DNA of 64,000 bases, from assembly GCF_024810105.1 (NCBI RefSeq), contig NZ_JANUDX010000003.1:372001-436000 (forward strand), given 5' to 3'. The notes beneath the pieces were generated by a model. That model was given only the letters and a program-made list of their open reading frames with translations. It searched no databases and was not told the DNA's origin. Source of the DNA: Stenotrophomonas sp. BIGb0135. Lineage in GTDB: Bacteria; Pseudomonadota; Gammaproteobacteria; Xanthomonadales; Xanthomonadaceae. Each line of letters opens with the position of its first letter. Position 1 is the first letter of the stretch. Of the stretch, positions 26,185 through 37,000 are shown one piece after another. The position numbers and the translations under genes were made by a program.

Positions 26185-26729
26185 TCCCTGCCGCCCAGCC
26201 ACTGCCGGGCGATGAACAGCGCCGCCAGTGAACGCCCTTCGGAGAAGTCCTCGCGCAGCATCAGCTGGTCCAGCTCGGCCAGCTTCCACGGCACTACGTC
26301 CAGTTCCTCCGGTTCGTCGCCGGGCAGGCGCTCGGGGTACAGGTCGCGCGCCACGACCAGCCATGACTGGTGGCTCATGTAGGTCGGGGCCAGGGTCATC
26401 GCGCGCAGCACGTCCAGGCGGCGGGCGCCGTAGCCGGCCTCTTCCTTCAGTTCGCGGTTGGCGGCCTGCACGGGGGTTTCGCCGGCGTCGATGCGGCCCT
26501 TGACCAGGCCCAGTTCGTAGCGGTGCACGCCGGCGGCGTACTCGCGCACCAGCAGCACGGTGTCCTCGTCCAGCATCGGCACCACCACCACCGCGCCATG
26601 GCCATGGCTGACCAGGCGCTCGAAGCGGCGGCGTTCGCCGTTGGAGAATTCCAGGTCCAGATGCTGGCGCTGGAACGGCCCGCTCTGCTCGTCCGTGACC
26701 TTGTGGATGATGGGCAGGCGACGGCTCAT
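26181..26729 (-). CDS. nudE: ADP compounds hydrolase NudE
   Basis: A 182-residue Nudix hydrolase, close to E. coli NudE (186). It hydrolyses ADP-ribose, NADH and diadenosine compounds. The Nudix box G-x5-E-x7-REUxEExGU is complete in 'GRIDAGETPVQAANRELKEE' plus 'AGY'. The downstream 'LAPTYMSHQSWLVVARDL' also fits NudE. The ATG at 26729 starts the conserved N-terminus. A longer start would enter the bioA promoter region. It is the first gene of the nudE-cysQ-mazG-ynfA set and is divergent from bioA across 50 bp. Confidence 0.94.
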   Translation of the reverse strand: MSRRLPIIHKVTDEQSGPFQRQHLDLEFSNGERRRFERLVSHGHGAVVVVPMLDEDTVLLVREYAAGVHRYELGLVKGRIDAGETPVQAANRELKEEAGYGARRLDVLRAMTLAPTYMSHQSWLVVARDLYPERLPGDEPEELDVVPWKLAELDQLMLREDFSEGRSLAALFIARQWLGGRE

Positions 26730-26779
26730 GCGAGCATCTCTAGAATGGGGACTGGTGAAAACGTCTTCATGAGCCCGAA

Positions 26780-28171
26780 ATGCTAGCAGACCCAGCCCCC
26801 CTGACGCTGGCCGACCAGTGGCGCGATCGCGACCTGGCCGTGCTGTGGCACCCGTGCACGCAGATGCGGGAGCACCCCCAGACCCTGCCACTGATCCCGA
26901 TTGCGCGGGGTGAAGGCCCGTGGCTGTTCGATCATGACGGCAAACGCTACCTGGATGCAGTGAGCAGCTGGTGGACCAACCTGTTCGGCCATGCGCAGCC
27001 GCGGATCGGCGCGGCCATCGCCCGGCAGGCCACCCAGCTGGAGCAGGTGATGCTGGCCGGGTTCAGCCATGAACCGGCGGTGCTGCTGGCCGAACGCCTG
27101 CTGGCGATCGCCCCGCGCCAGGCCGGGCGCGACCCGCTGGCCAAGGTGTTCTACGCCGACAATGGCTCGGCCGGGGTCGAAGTGGCCCTGAAGATGGCCT
27201 TCCACTACTTCCGCAACCGCGGCGAAGCCCACCGTACCCGCTTCGTGGCGCTGGAGAATGGCTACCACGGCGAAACCCTGGGCGCGCTGTCGGTGGGCGA
27301 CATCCCCCTGTATCGCCGCGTATATGCGCCGCTGTTGACCGAGGCCTTGTTCGCGCCCTCGCCGGACGCCTACCTGGCCGAACCCGGGCAGAGCGCGGCG
27401 CAGCGTGCCCACCAGGCCGCGGACGCCTTGGCCACGCTGTTCGACCAGCACCCCGGGGAGATCTGCGCGGTGATCCTGGAACCGCGCCTGCAGTGCGCCG
27501 GCGGCATGCGCATGCACGACCCGGTCTACCTGCAGCGCGCCCGCGAACTGTGCGACGCCAACGGCGCCTTCCTGATCGCCGACGAGATCGCCACCGGCTT
27601 CGGCCGCACCGGCACGATGTTCGCCTGCGAGCAGGCCGGCGTGATGCCCGACCTGCTGTGCCTGTCCAAGGGCCTGACCGGCGGCTTCCTGCCGCTGTCG
27701 GCGGTGCTGGCCACCCAGGCGTTGTACGACGCGTTCCTGGATGACTCGCGCGAGCGCGCCTTCCTGCATTCGCACAGCTACACCGGCAACCCGCTGGCCT
27801 GCGCGGCCGCGCTGGCGACGCTGGACATCTTCGCCGGCGACGACGTGATCGCGCGCAACCGCAGCACCGCCGAGGTGATGCGCACGCTGGCGGCGCCGTT
27901 CAACGACCATCCGCACGTGGCCGACGTACGCCAGGCCGGCATGGTGGTGGCGTTCGAACTGACCCGCAACGGCGACAAGCGCACCCCCTTCCCCGCCGCG
28001 GCGCGGGTGGGGCTGCACGCCTATACGGCCGCGCTCAAGCGTGGGGTGGTGCTGCGGCCGCTGGGCAACGTGCTGTACTGGATGCCGCCGTACTGCGTGG
28101 AAGACGACCACCTGGACCTGCTGGCCCAGACCACCCTGGCCGCCATCGAGGAGGCCGTTGCATGCGCGTGA
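26780..28171 (+). CDS. bioA: Adenosylmethionine-8-amino-7-oxononanoate aminotransferase BioA
   Basis: A 463-residue class III PLP aminotransferase of biotin synthesis. It uses S-adenosylmethionine as amino donor to turn 7-keto-8-aminopelargonate into 7,8-diaminopelargonate. BioA-specific blocks are 'WHPCTQMREHPQTLPLIPI' near the start, 'AVSSWWTNLFGHAQP', 'ENGYHGETLGALSVGD', 'IADEIATGFGRTG' and the PLP lysine K297 in 'CLSKGLTGG'. Other bio genes are absent from the window. The stop is 10 nt inside rsmE, so both are coupled. I saw no clear BirA operator in the 50-bp gap to nudE. Confidence 0.96.
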   Translation: MLADPAPLTLADQWRDRDLAVLWHPCTQMREHPQTLPLIPIARGEGPWLFDHDGKRYLDAVSSWWTNLFGHAQPRIGAAIARQATQLEQVMLAGFSHEPAVLLAERLLAIAPRQAGRDPLAKVFYADNGSAGVEVALKMAFHYFRNRGEAHRTRFVALENGYHGETLGALSVGDIPLYRRVYAPLLTEALFAPSPDAYLAEPGQSAAQRAHQAADALATLFDQHPGEICAVILEPRLQCAGGMRMHDPVYLQRARELCDANGAFLIADEIATGFGRTGTMFACEQAGVMPDLLCLSKGLTGGFLPLSAVLATQALYDAFLDDSRERAFLHSHSYTGNPLACAAALATLDIFAGDDVIARNRSTAEVMRTLAAPFNDHPHVADVRQAGMVVAFELTRNGDKRTPFPAAARVGLHAYTAALKRGVVLRPLGNVLYWMPPYCVEDDHLDLLAQTTLAAIEEAVACA

Positions 28172-28896
28172 CCCGGTGCCATGTCGACCACCCGCTGGCC
28201 GTCGGCCAGACCCTGCCGCTGCCCGAGGAAGCGGCCAACCATCTGGTGCGGGTGCTGCGTCTGCGCGAGGGCGACGGCTGCGTGCTGTTCAACGGCGATG
28301 GGCACGATTACCACGCCACCCTGGTGGTGGTGGGCAAGCGCGACGCGCAGGTCCGGATCGAGGCGGCGAGCGCGCTGGACAACGAATCGTCGCTGCACAT
28401 CACGCTGCTGCAGGGCATCGCGCGCGGCGAGAAAATGGACCTGATCCTGCAGAAGGCCACCGAACTGGGCGTGGCCGCGATCGTGCCGGTCAACGCCGAA
28501 CGCACCGAAGTGAAGCTCGATGCGGCGCGCGCCGAAAAGCGGCTGGCGCACTGGACCAGCGTGGTGGTGTCGGCGTGTGGTCAATCCGGGCGCGCGCGGG
28601 TGCCCCACGTGGCGGCGCCGCAATCGCTGCTGGAGGCCGCACGGCAGGTGCCGGCGGCCGCCCTCAAACTGACCCTGGACCCGCTCGGCGAGCATCGCCT
28701 GTCGACCCTGCCGCCGGCACCGGGTGGCGTGGTGATCGCCATTGGTCCGGAGGGTGGCTGGTCGCCACGCGACCGCCAGGCATTGGCCGAGGCCGGTTTC
28801 CAGGGCCTGCAACTGGGGCCGCGCATCCTGCGTACCGAAACCGCCGGGTTGGCCGCGATCGCCGCCGTGCAGGCGCGACTGGGCGACCTGGGGTAA
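28162..28896 (+). CDS. rsmE: 16S rRNA (uracil-1498-N3)-methyltransferase RsmE
   Basis: A 244-residue SPOUT methyltransferase that methylates N3 of U1498 in 16S rRNA. The N-terminal PUA-like part is 'NHLVRVLRLREGDGCVLFNG'. The SPOUT core has 'LLQGIARGEKMDLILQKATE', 'VVSACGQSGRARVP' and the SAM-binding knot 'IAIGPEGGWSPRD' with 'LGPRILRTETAGLAAI' at the end. Length matches E. coli RsmE (243). The start lies 10 nt before the end of bioA, without room for a separate promoter. A GTAG-type repeat follows 17 nt after the stop. Confidence 0.96.
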   Translation: MRVTRCHVDHPLAVGQTLPLPEEAANHLVRVLRLREGDGCVLFNGDGHDYHATLVVVGKRDAQVRIEAASALDNESSLHITLLQGIARGEKMDLILQKATELGVAAIVPVNAERTEVKLDAARAEKRLAHWTSVVVSACGQSGRARVPHVAAPQSLLEAARQVPAAALKLTLDPLGEHRLSTLPPAPGGVVIAIGPEGGWSPRDRQALAEAGFQGLQLGPRILRTETAGLAAIAAVQARLGDLG

Positions 28897-28912
28897 GCCG
28901 CAACGGCAGCGG

Positions 28913-28936
28913 CAGCCACGCATGGCGTGGCGCTAC
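28913..28936 (-). repeat. GTAG-type REP palindrome (SMAG-like)
   Basis: On the minus strand GTAG, then GCCACGC-cat-GCGTGGC. It follows rsmE and has the same stem as the copies at 43601-43670. Confidence 0.75.
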
Positions 28937-29134
28937 TGGAGGGCCGAATCGTGTGCGTTCGGTGGGTATGGATCGTTGATCGATACGGGCGCCGCGCCAC
29001 ATGCGGTGCCGACTTGCAGCAGTAGGCACGGGCGCCGAAGTGCGCCAGCACACCGATAAGCATCGGGTGGAACAACCCCTTGAGTCAGGGGGCGCGCCGT
29101 CAGGCGCCGGAATCTGGAGGCATGTGACGGGGGG

Positions 29135-29182
29135 CCCACGATCTGCAACGCAGATCGTGGGGGAACCTTCGCGAACGCGAAG
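29135..29182. repeat. Two adjacent perfect hairpins downstream of chpC
   Basis: CCCACGATCTGC-AAC-GCAGATCGTGGG (29135-29161, 12-bp stem) and CTTCGCG-AA-CGCGAAG (29167-29182, 7-bp stem). They lie directly after the chpC stop. No T tract follows in the chpC direction, so they may be REP-type elements or 3'-end stabilisers and not classical terminators. The rest of the 288-bp gap to rsmE holds nothing recognisable. Confidence 0.6.
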
Positions 29183-29184
29183 AC

Positions 29185-29658
29185 TCACCCCGCGACCGGG
29201 TAGGCCTCGTCCAATGCCGCTTCCAGTGCATCCAGGTCGGGCAGCAGCGCGCTCTGTTCGCCGAGCAGTACGCGCATGTGCACGCCCTGCGGCAGGGTTT
29301 CTTCCGAGGCGTCGGCCAGCAGGCCGTCGCGCGGCACCGAGATCAGCTGCGGGAAGGTCTGGGTGAGCAGCGCGAAGTACGGGCGCTTGGCATTGCCCCC
29401 CAGCGCCTTGAGCACCACTACCTTGTTGTTGCTGGTGACCGGCTCGTCGCCAAGCCCGGACAGCCGCGCGAAGGACAGCAGCGGCACGTCCCAACCGTGC
29501 CAGGCGATCTGCCCGACCAGCCAGCCCGGCGCGTCGGGAACGGTCTGCACGGCGACCTTGGACATCATTTCAGCCACGGTGGCATTGGGCAGCAGCACGC
29601 GCTCGTGCCCGGCCTGGATCAATACCCCGCGGATTTCGTCGTTGCTGGCGTAGCTCAT
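29185..29658 (-). CDS. chpC: CheW-like coupling protein ChpC
   Basis: A 157-residue CheW-domain protein, the second coupler of the Pil-Chp chemosensory system that governs type IV pilus function. The CheW fold is seen in 'LIQAGHERVLLPNATVAEM', 'LVGQIAWHGWDVPLLSFARL' and the end 'GVHMRVLLGEQSALLPDLDAL'. It is the last gene of the leftward cluster, 34 bp after chpB. In P. aeruginosa ChpC may link extra receptors to the ChpA kinase. That role is transferred by analogy. Confidence 0.88.
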   Translation of the reverse strand: MSYASNDEIRGVLIQAGHERVLLPNATVAEMMSKVAVQTVPDAPGWLVGQIAWHGWDVPLLSFARLSGLGDEPVTSNNKVVVLKALGGNAKRPYFALLTQTFPQLISVPRDGLLADASEETLPQGVHMRVLLGEQSALLPDLDALEAALDEAYPVAG

Positions 29659-29692
29659 GGCGTGATTCCTGGAAGTGGTACGGCGCGCGCGA

Positions 29693-31018
29693 TTACTCGC
29701 TCACGCCCCAACGTTCGACGATGCTCTGGGCCAGTTGCGGCGGCTCGCCCGCGTCCATTCCGGCGGCGACCACGGCATTGGCGGCGGTGGGGTCATAGCA
29801 GCCTTCACCGACCTGCCCGGCCACCCACGCACCGTCGGCGGCAAGCCCCAGCACCGCATCGACCAGGCTGGCATCGGCACCACTGAGCAGCACCACCGCG
29901 CTGTGCGCGGCCGGCAGCGCGCCCACCTGGACACCCTGCGCATCGGCCGTGAAGTACAGGCCCTGGTTGCGCACGGCCAGGCCGACGTCGTCCGGCAGGA
30001 TGTAGGCATTGCCGGCCTGCACCGGCAGCTCGGCCTCGGCCAGCAGGACCGGCAGCGCAGACACGCGCGCCATCTGCTTGACCAGGTTGCCGTAGCGGCC
30101 GCCATCCAGGCGCATGTGCACCAGCACCGGCGTGGCCAGCCCGTCGGGCAGGGCCGCCAGCAGGCGGCGCAGCGCATCGGGACCGCCGATACCGGCCAGT
30201 ACCAGCACCGCACCCGCAGCGGCACCGTCGGCGGGGCGCTCGGCGTCCAGCTCGACCAGCGACAGCCGTGCCGTGTCGAAATCGGTCGGCGCCGGCGGCG
30301 GCTCGCGACCTGCGACGGGGATTGCCGGCGCCGGGGCGGCGGCGTCATCGTCGACCAGCGACCAGCTGCTGTGGTCGCCCAGCGGTACCGGCGGCGGTGC
30401 CGTCGGCGGCGCGGCGGCCGGCGCCGGGGGCGGCTCGGCCGGCGCGCTGGGCGCCGGCTGCAACGCCGCCAGCGCTTCTTCCAGCGACATCGGTTCGGTC
30501 AGCGTCCCCGGCGCCTGGTACAGGCCGTCGGCAGGCACCTCGCCCGCGGCGTCGAACGCCTCGCGGACATGGAATTCCAGCGGCGCGTCGGCATGCAACT
30601 GCGCCGGCGTGGTCGGCAGGCCCGGTTCGGGTTGCAGCAGGCCCTCCTGTTCCGACCCCGGCGGCAGCACGTCCAGGTGGCCGTGCAGCTTGGCCACCAG
30701 GTGGCGCGCCCAGCGCTGCGCCTCCCAGCCTTCGCGACGGGCGGCCAGTTCGGCCTCGTCGAAGATCAGGGTCAGCGACGGCGAACCCAGCACCGGGTCC
30801 AGCCGCTCCAGCGCATCCTCGATCGCCGGCTCCAGCGCGATCAGCACCGCACCCGGCGCCGCATCGCGCAGCACCTGCAGGTCCAGCGCGTTGGGATCCT
30901 CCTCCAGCACCAGGGTGGCGCCGGCCTGACCGAGCGCCTCGCGCAGGCGTTCACGGGCCGGACCGACCCGCGCCAGCAGCGCGACGGACAACAGCGAAGG
31001 CAGGTCAGTCGCGGACAC
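29693..31018 (-). CDS. chpB: ChpB, CheB-like methylesterase homologue, probably inactive
   Basis: A 441-residue protein with a receiver-like N-terminus ('SVALLARVGPARERLREALG'), a Pro/Ala-rich linker at about 170-250, and a C-terminal domain that aligns with CheB esterase from 'LVLAGIGGPDALRRLLAALP' onward. CheB enzymes have G-A-S-T-G-G here, with the nucleophilic serine. This protein has A-G-I-G-G and no Ser. The 'LVHM' histidine is kept. The 'TGMGxDG' loop with the catalytic Asp is changed to 'LSGADASLVDA'. The receiver half also lacks a clear acidic phosphorylation site. It starts with GTG at 31018 behind GGGGA, and overlaps the chpA stop by 14 nt. Role likely regulatory or vestigial. Confidence 0.8.
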   Translation of the reverse strand: MSATDLPSLLSVALLARVGPARERLREALGQAGATLVLEEDPNALDLQVLRDAAPGAVLIALEPAIEDALERLDPVLGSPSLTLIFDEAELAARREGWEAQRWARHLVAKLHGHLDVLPPGSEQEGLLQPEPGLPTTPAQLHADAPLEFHVREAFDAAGEVPADGLYQAPGTLTEPMSLEEALAALQPAPSAPAEPPPAPAAAPPTAPPPVPLGDHSSWSLVDDDAAAPAPAIPVAGREPPPAPTDFDTARLSLVELDAERPADGAAAGAVLVLAGIGGPDALRRLLAALPDGLATPVLVHMRLDGGRYGNLVKQMARVSALPVLLAEAELPVQAGNAYILPDDVGLAVRNQGLYFTADAQGVQVGALPAAHSAVVLLSGADASLVDAVLGLAADGAWVAGQVGEGCYDPTAANAVVAAGMDAGEPPQLAQSIVERWGVSE

Positions 31019-34000
31019 GGGCGATCCCCAGCAGGTCGTACACGTTTCGCATCAGGTCCAGTTCCTGGTAAGGCTTGCCCAGGTAACGCTGGACACCGAT
31101 TTCGAAGGCGCGCTGACGGTGCTTGTCGCCACTGCGCGAGGTAATCATCACGATCGGCACGTCCTTGTAGCGCGGATCGGCGCGCATCGCGGTGGCCAGT
31201 TCATAGCCATCCATGCGCGGCATTTCGATGTCCAGCAGCATCAGGTCGGGCACGCGTTCTTCCAGGCGCTCCAGCGCTTCGATGCCGTCGCGGGCGACGG
31301 TCACTTCGAAGTTGTGGCGCTCCAGGATGCGGCCGGTGACCTTGCGCATGGTCAGCGAGTCGTCGACCACCATCACCACCGGCGCCTCGCGGTCGCTGAC
31401 CTGGGTGGTCTCGGCGATCGGCTTGTGCGGGTTGGCGATGAAGCGGCGCACCAGCGGGGCCACGTCGAGGATGACCACGACCCGGCCATCACCGGTGATG
31501 GTCGCACCGTAGATACCCGGCACCGAGGCGATCTGCAGGCCGACCGGCTTGACCACGATTTCGCGGTTGCCGAGCACCTGGTCGATGGCCACGGCCACGC
31601 GCAGGTCGCCGGCGCGAACCAGCAGCAGCGGCACCTGGGCCTGGCCTTCGGCGCGGGCCTGGGCCTGGCCGATGAGCGTGCCCAGATCGTGCAACGCGAA
31701 CTCTTCGCCGCCGTAGTGGTACCCGCCGTTGGCGGTCTCGAAGCGTTCGCGCGAGATCCGGCCGATACCGCTGACCGAGGCCACCGGCACGGCGAAGGTG
31801 GTCTCGCCGATCTGCACGAACACCGCCTGGGTGACCGCCAGCGTCTGCGGCAGGCGCAGGGTGAAGGTGACGCCCTGGCCGCGTACCGAGTGGATGTCGA
31901 CCGAACCGCCGAGCTGGCGCACTTCGTTGTGGACCACGTCCATGCCCACGCCGCGGCCCGCCAGCTGGCTGACCTGGTCGGCGGTGCTGAACCCGGGCGA
32001 GAAGATCATCGCGTCCAGTTCGGCGTCGCCGAGCACCGCATCGGCCTGCACCAGGCCACGCTGTTCGGCACGGCGACGGATCGCCTCGCGGTCCAGCCCG
32101 GCGCCGTCGTCGGCCACTTCCAGCACGATTTCCGAGCCTTCGCGGCGCAGGCGGATGGCGATCTCGCCTTCTTCCGGCTTGCCAGCGGCGCGGCGCTGTT
32201 CCGGGGTCTCCAGGCCGTGCGCGACCGAGTTGCGCAGCATGTGCTCCAGCGGCGCGACCATGCGGTCGAGCACGTTGCGGTCCAGTTCGCCGTGGGTGCC
32301 TTCGAGGATGACGTGGACCTGCTTGCCGGTGTCCTGGCCGGCCTGGCGGACCACGCGGCGCAGGCGCGGCACCAGGCCGTCGAACGGCACCATGCGCGCG
32401 CGCATCAGGCCGTCCTGCAGTTCCGAGCTGACCCGCGACTGCTGTTGCAGCAGTACGTCGTACTGGCGCGACAGGTCATCCAGCACGCCCTGCAGGCCGC
32501 TCAAGTCGGCCGCCGATTCGTTCAGGGCGCGGCTGAGCTGCTGCAGGGTGGAGAAGCGATCCAGCTCGAGCGGGTCGAACTTGTGGTCGGCCTGGTCCTG
32601 TTCGCGCTGGTAGCGGGCGACGATCTGCGCCTCGGTTTCCAGATCCAGGCGGCGCAGCTGGTCGCGCAGACGCGCATTGGTACGGTCCAGTTCGCCCATG
32701 GCGCCGCGGAAGGCACCGAGCTGCTGTTCCAGCCGCGAGCGGTAGATCGCCACTTCACCGGCATGGTTGACCAGGCGGTCGAGCAGGTCGGCGCGCACGC
32801 GCACCTGTTCCTGCTGCGGACGGGCCAGGCTGTCCTCGTCGGTGCTGCTTTCCAGCGGAACCGGGGCCGACAGCGGTGCGGCGGCGACGGCACGGTCGAC
32901 CACCACCGGGGCGGTATCGACGGCGCCCTCGCTGTCATCGACAACCACGACCGGCTCGACCCGGCCCAGGGTGCGCCGGTCGAATGCAGCGATCAGGTCC
33001 TCGGGCATGGCCACGCTGCGGTGCTGGCCGGTGCGGGTGAGCATCTGGTGCAGGCGGTCGAAGCCGCGCTCCAGCAGATGCACGTCGCTGCGGTCGATGT
33101 CGGTGCGGTTGGCCGCGACCGCTTCGAGCAACGATTCGATGCCGTGGCCCAGGTCGCCGATCGGGTTGATCCCGGCCATGCGGGCGCCACCCTTGAGGGT
33201 GTGCAGGTCACGCTGCAGCCCGGCAATGACCTCGCGGTCGTTGGGGGCCGCACGCAGTTCGCTGATCAGGCCATCGCAATGGTCGAGCAGGTCCTTGCCT
33301 TCCTCCACGAAGATGTCGACCAGTTCCTGGTCGAGCACGCTGAAGTCCAGCGCGTCGGCGCCGTCGTCGTCGGCCTCGGCCTCATCGGTGTCGGCGTCGG
33401 CCTGGTGGTCGGCGGCATCCGCGGCGGCCACGGCCAGCGCGTCGGCCCGGTCGTTGGCGGCCGGCAGCGAGGCCAGCGCCGCGCCTTCGGCGGCGGTGGC
33501 CAGCGGTGCGTCTTCCAGCTCGAAGAACGGCGCCGGCACCGCGGCGTCCAGGTCGGTGTCGCCCGCGTCCTCGACGAAGGCGTCGGCTTCGCTGCGGTGG
33601 TCCTGCGCGGCGTCACCGGCGTCCAGGCCCAGCACGTTGTCGCCGGCATCGTCGGTCTGAAGGGCGTCGACCACGGTCAGGCCGTCATCCAGCGCCTGCT
33701 GCTCGTCGACCACGTCGCCGAACGCCGGCGGCGGCGGCAGCGCGTCGTCCAGCGTGTCGGCCTCGCTGTCGGTGTCGAGCTCGACGTCCGCGAAGGACGG
33801 CTCGGCGACGAGCGGGGAGGTGTCCAACGCCGGCGTGTCCAGGTCGGCTTGCGCCTCGGACAGCGTCGCCTCCGGCGTGCGCGCGGTTGGCGGGGTCTCC
33901 GCCTCGATCACCGGTGCGCCAGCGTCCGCCTCGGCGGCGACCGGGGCGTCGGCACGCGGCGTGGCCGCCGCGTCGAAGAAGCGCGACAGGTCCTCGGCGT

Positions 34001-37000
34001 CGGTCAGCTCGATGCTTTCCAGGCCCGCCGCTGCGTCCGCCGGCGTCGCGCCGGAGTCGTCATGGGCCGGCTCAAGGTGGATGGCCTCGACGTCCATCGA
34101 GGCCAGTTCGATCGCCTCGAAGCGGGCCGGCTCGGCCGGCGCTTCGCTCTCGAACGGCACGGACGGCAGTGCGTTGGCCGGCAGGTCGGCATCGAAATAG
34201 GCCGACAGGTCATCGCTGCCGGTCAATTCGCCCACCACCGCTGCGTCGGCGTCACGCGCGTCGAGCGCGATGGAATCCTCGGCCTCGACGGCCGCCAGTT
34301 CGATCACCGACAGGTCATCGGCCTCGATTTCTGCCTGCTGCAGCCCTGCATCGGCACTGCCGTCGAGCAGCGCATCGCTGCCCTGCCCGTCTGCGTGCGC
34401 TTCCTCGCCTGCCAGGGTGTCCGCGGCGTCGCGCACGTCGAGCGCGAGGGAATCCTCGGCCTCGACGGTCGCCAGTTCGATCACCGACAGGTCATCGGCC
34501 TCGATGTCTGCCTGCTGCAGCCCGGCATCGGCGCTGCCGTCCAGCAGCGCATCGCTGCCCTGCCCGTCTGCGTGCGCGTCCTCGCCTGCCAGGGTGTCCG
34601 CGTCGTCCTCGTCCAGCGCCAGGTCATCATCGGCCACCAGCGCCGGCCAGCGCGCCTCGGGCAAGGTGTCGGCCAGTGCATGCAGGCGCGCGGCGAGCGC
34701 GGCCTGGACCGGAATGCGCGGCGATTCGGCCTGCAGCGCGTCCATGGTGGCGCTGATCGCCGCGGCGGTCGCCGACAGCGCCTGCACGCCATCGGCGTCG
34801 GGGGTGGCATCGGCGGCCAGCGAGCGCTTGATGAAGCTCTCGGCGCCACCGGTGACGGCGGTGATCTCCGGCACGTCGGTCATCGCGAACGCGCCATTCA
34901 TGGTGTGCACGGCGCGCAGCAGCGCGTCGGTCACCGGCAGTGGCGCCACGCTGGCATCACGCAGCCATGCCTGCAGCGTCGCCTGGTGGGCGTCCACCTC
35001 GGCTTCCAGGATCTCGCGCAGCACCTCGTCGATGTTGGCCGGGGTGCCGCTGGCTTCCTCGACGACGGGCGCGTCGACGACCGGCGCCTCGACCACGGTC
35101 TCGACCGTATCCACCGGTGCGGCGACGACGGGGGTCGCGCGCTGCAGCGGCACATGGAAGGTTTCCTCGCCCGCCGCGATGCGGTCGGCGATGGCCTGCA
35201 TGGCCTGCAGATCGGCGCTGACGCGGCCTTCGCCGCGCAGTGCCGCGTTGAGTTGCGGCAGCACCTCGTAGGCCTGGGTGACCATGGCCACCACCGCCGG
35301 CGAGGCCGGACGCGTGCCGTCGAGCACGCGGTTGAGCATGCCTTCGATCTTCCAGCTGAACTCGCCCAGCGTGCGTGCGCCGACCAGCCGGCCACTGCCC
35401 TTGAGGGTGTGGAACACGCGGCGGATCGGACGCAGCCGGTCCATGTTGTCCGGCGCGGCGCGCCAGACCGGCAACAGGTTGCCGAGGTTGACCAGTTCTT
35501 CGTCGAACTCTTCGATGAAGACCTCGCGGATGTCCTGGTCGATGTTCTCGCCATCGTCCTCGAAGCCCGCCTCGATGCTGCCGGCCACGTCCTGCGTGGC
35601 GGCCTCGGCCGCTACCGGCTCGGCTGCGGGCGACACCGACGACTCGGTGCTGAACTGCGCGGCGGCCGCATCGAGCTCGGCGAGGAAGCGGGCCGACTCG
35701 TCGTCCAGTTCGATCTTGCCGATCACCGCCGCATGCACCCCGGTGCTGCTGTGGGTGATGATCGGCGCCGCAGCCTGTGCGGTCGTGTCGGTCGTGTCGG
35801 TCTGTTCGGTTGCCTCGGCTGCCTCGATGGCGTCGAAGGCGTCGACGCTCTCGGTGGCGTCGGTCGGTTCGTCCGCGATGGCCTTGACGGCCTCGAGATG
35901 CTCGATCTCGATCGCATCAGCGGGTTCGGTCGGTTCGACCGTCCACGCGTCGGCATGCTCGATCCCGATCGATGCCGCCGCGTCGTCGGGCTGGGTCGCC
36001 AGCACGTCGCCACGGTCGGCCTGGGTCTCGCTGGCCTGGCTCTCGCTGGCCTGGCTCTCGCTGGCCTGGGTCTCGCGGGCCTCGCTGGCCTGCAGGAACG
36101 ACGGCAGGCGCTGCACATCCAGCGCCGGCATGGCATCGCCCGAAGCGTCCATCACCCGCACCGTCGGGGCGTCATCCACCTGCAGCGAGAGCACGTCGCC
36201 GGCATTGTGCAGCGGCGCATCGAAGGTGAATTCGATCAGCTCGTCGCTGATCTCCAGCGCATCGTGCTCGGCGGCCACCGGGTCGAAGCCGCCGGCGAAT
36301 GCGGCCGCTGCGACGGTCGGTTCGGTCAGCGGCTCGGCAGCGGTATCGGCCGGGGCGCCCGTATCGGCGTGGACCGCATCCAATGCGTCAAGCGCCGCAT
36401 GCATCGGCGGCAGCGCGTCCCAGCGGGTTGCACTGCTGTCTTCGGCGATCACCGGATCGAAATGGCCAAAGGCGCCTGCGCCTTCGTCGCGGTCGGCGGC
36501 TTGCGACAGCGTCCACTGGGCGCTTTCCGGCGCGCTCGCGGTGGAGGCGGCGAACACCAGCGAGGAGGCGTCGGCGGCTGCCGGCAGCGGGTCGAAGGTG
36601 ATGTCCGGCAACGAGGGCGGCACGCTGCCCGGGGCCGGTGCGGCCGGCGTGACCGCGATGTCGACCAGGTCGGCCGACGGCGCTTCCCACGGGGCCAGCT
36701 CGATCGCTTCCGGCGCGACCGGCAGCGCTTCGGCGCTGGCATCGGCGGCAGCGGCATGCGCGTCGGGCAGCGGCCAGTAGCGCAACGTCTCCAGGCTGGT
36801 GCGGGTGATGTCGAGGATTTCCTCGCGGCCCGGGCGGCGTTCGCGCAGGGCTTCGAGGTAGTACTCCAGGCTGGCCATGGCATCGGCCAGCGTATCGAGC
36901 TGGCGACCGCTGGGCACGCGCTGGCGCCCGATCAGTTCCACCGCGATGTACTGGCGCACGCCCTGCAGGTAGTCGGCCGGGGTGGCCAGGTCGAGCATGC

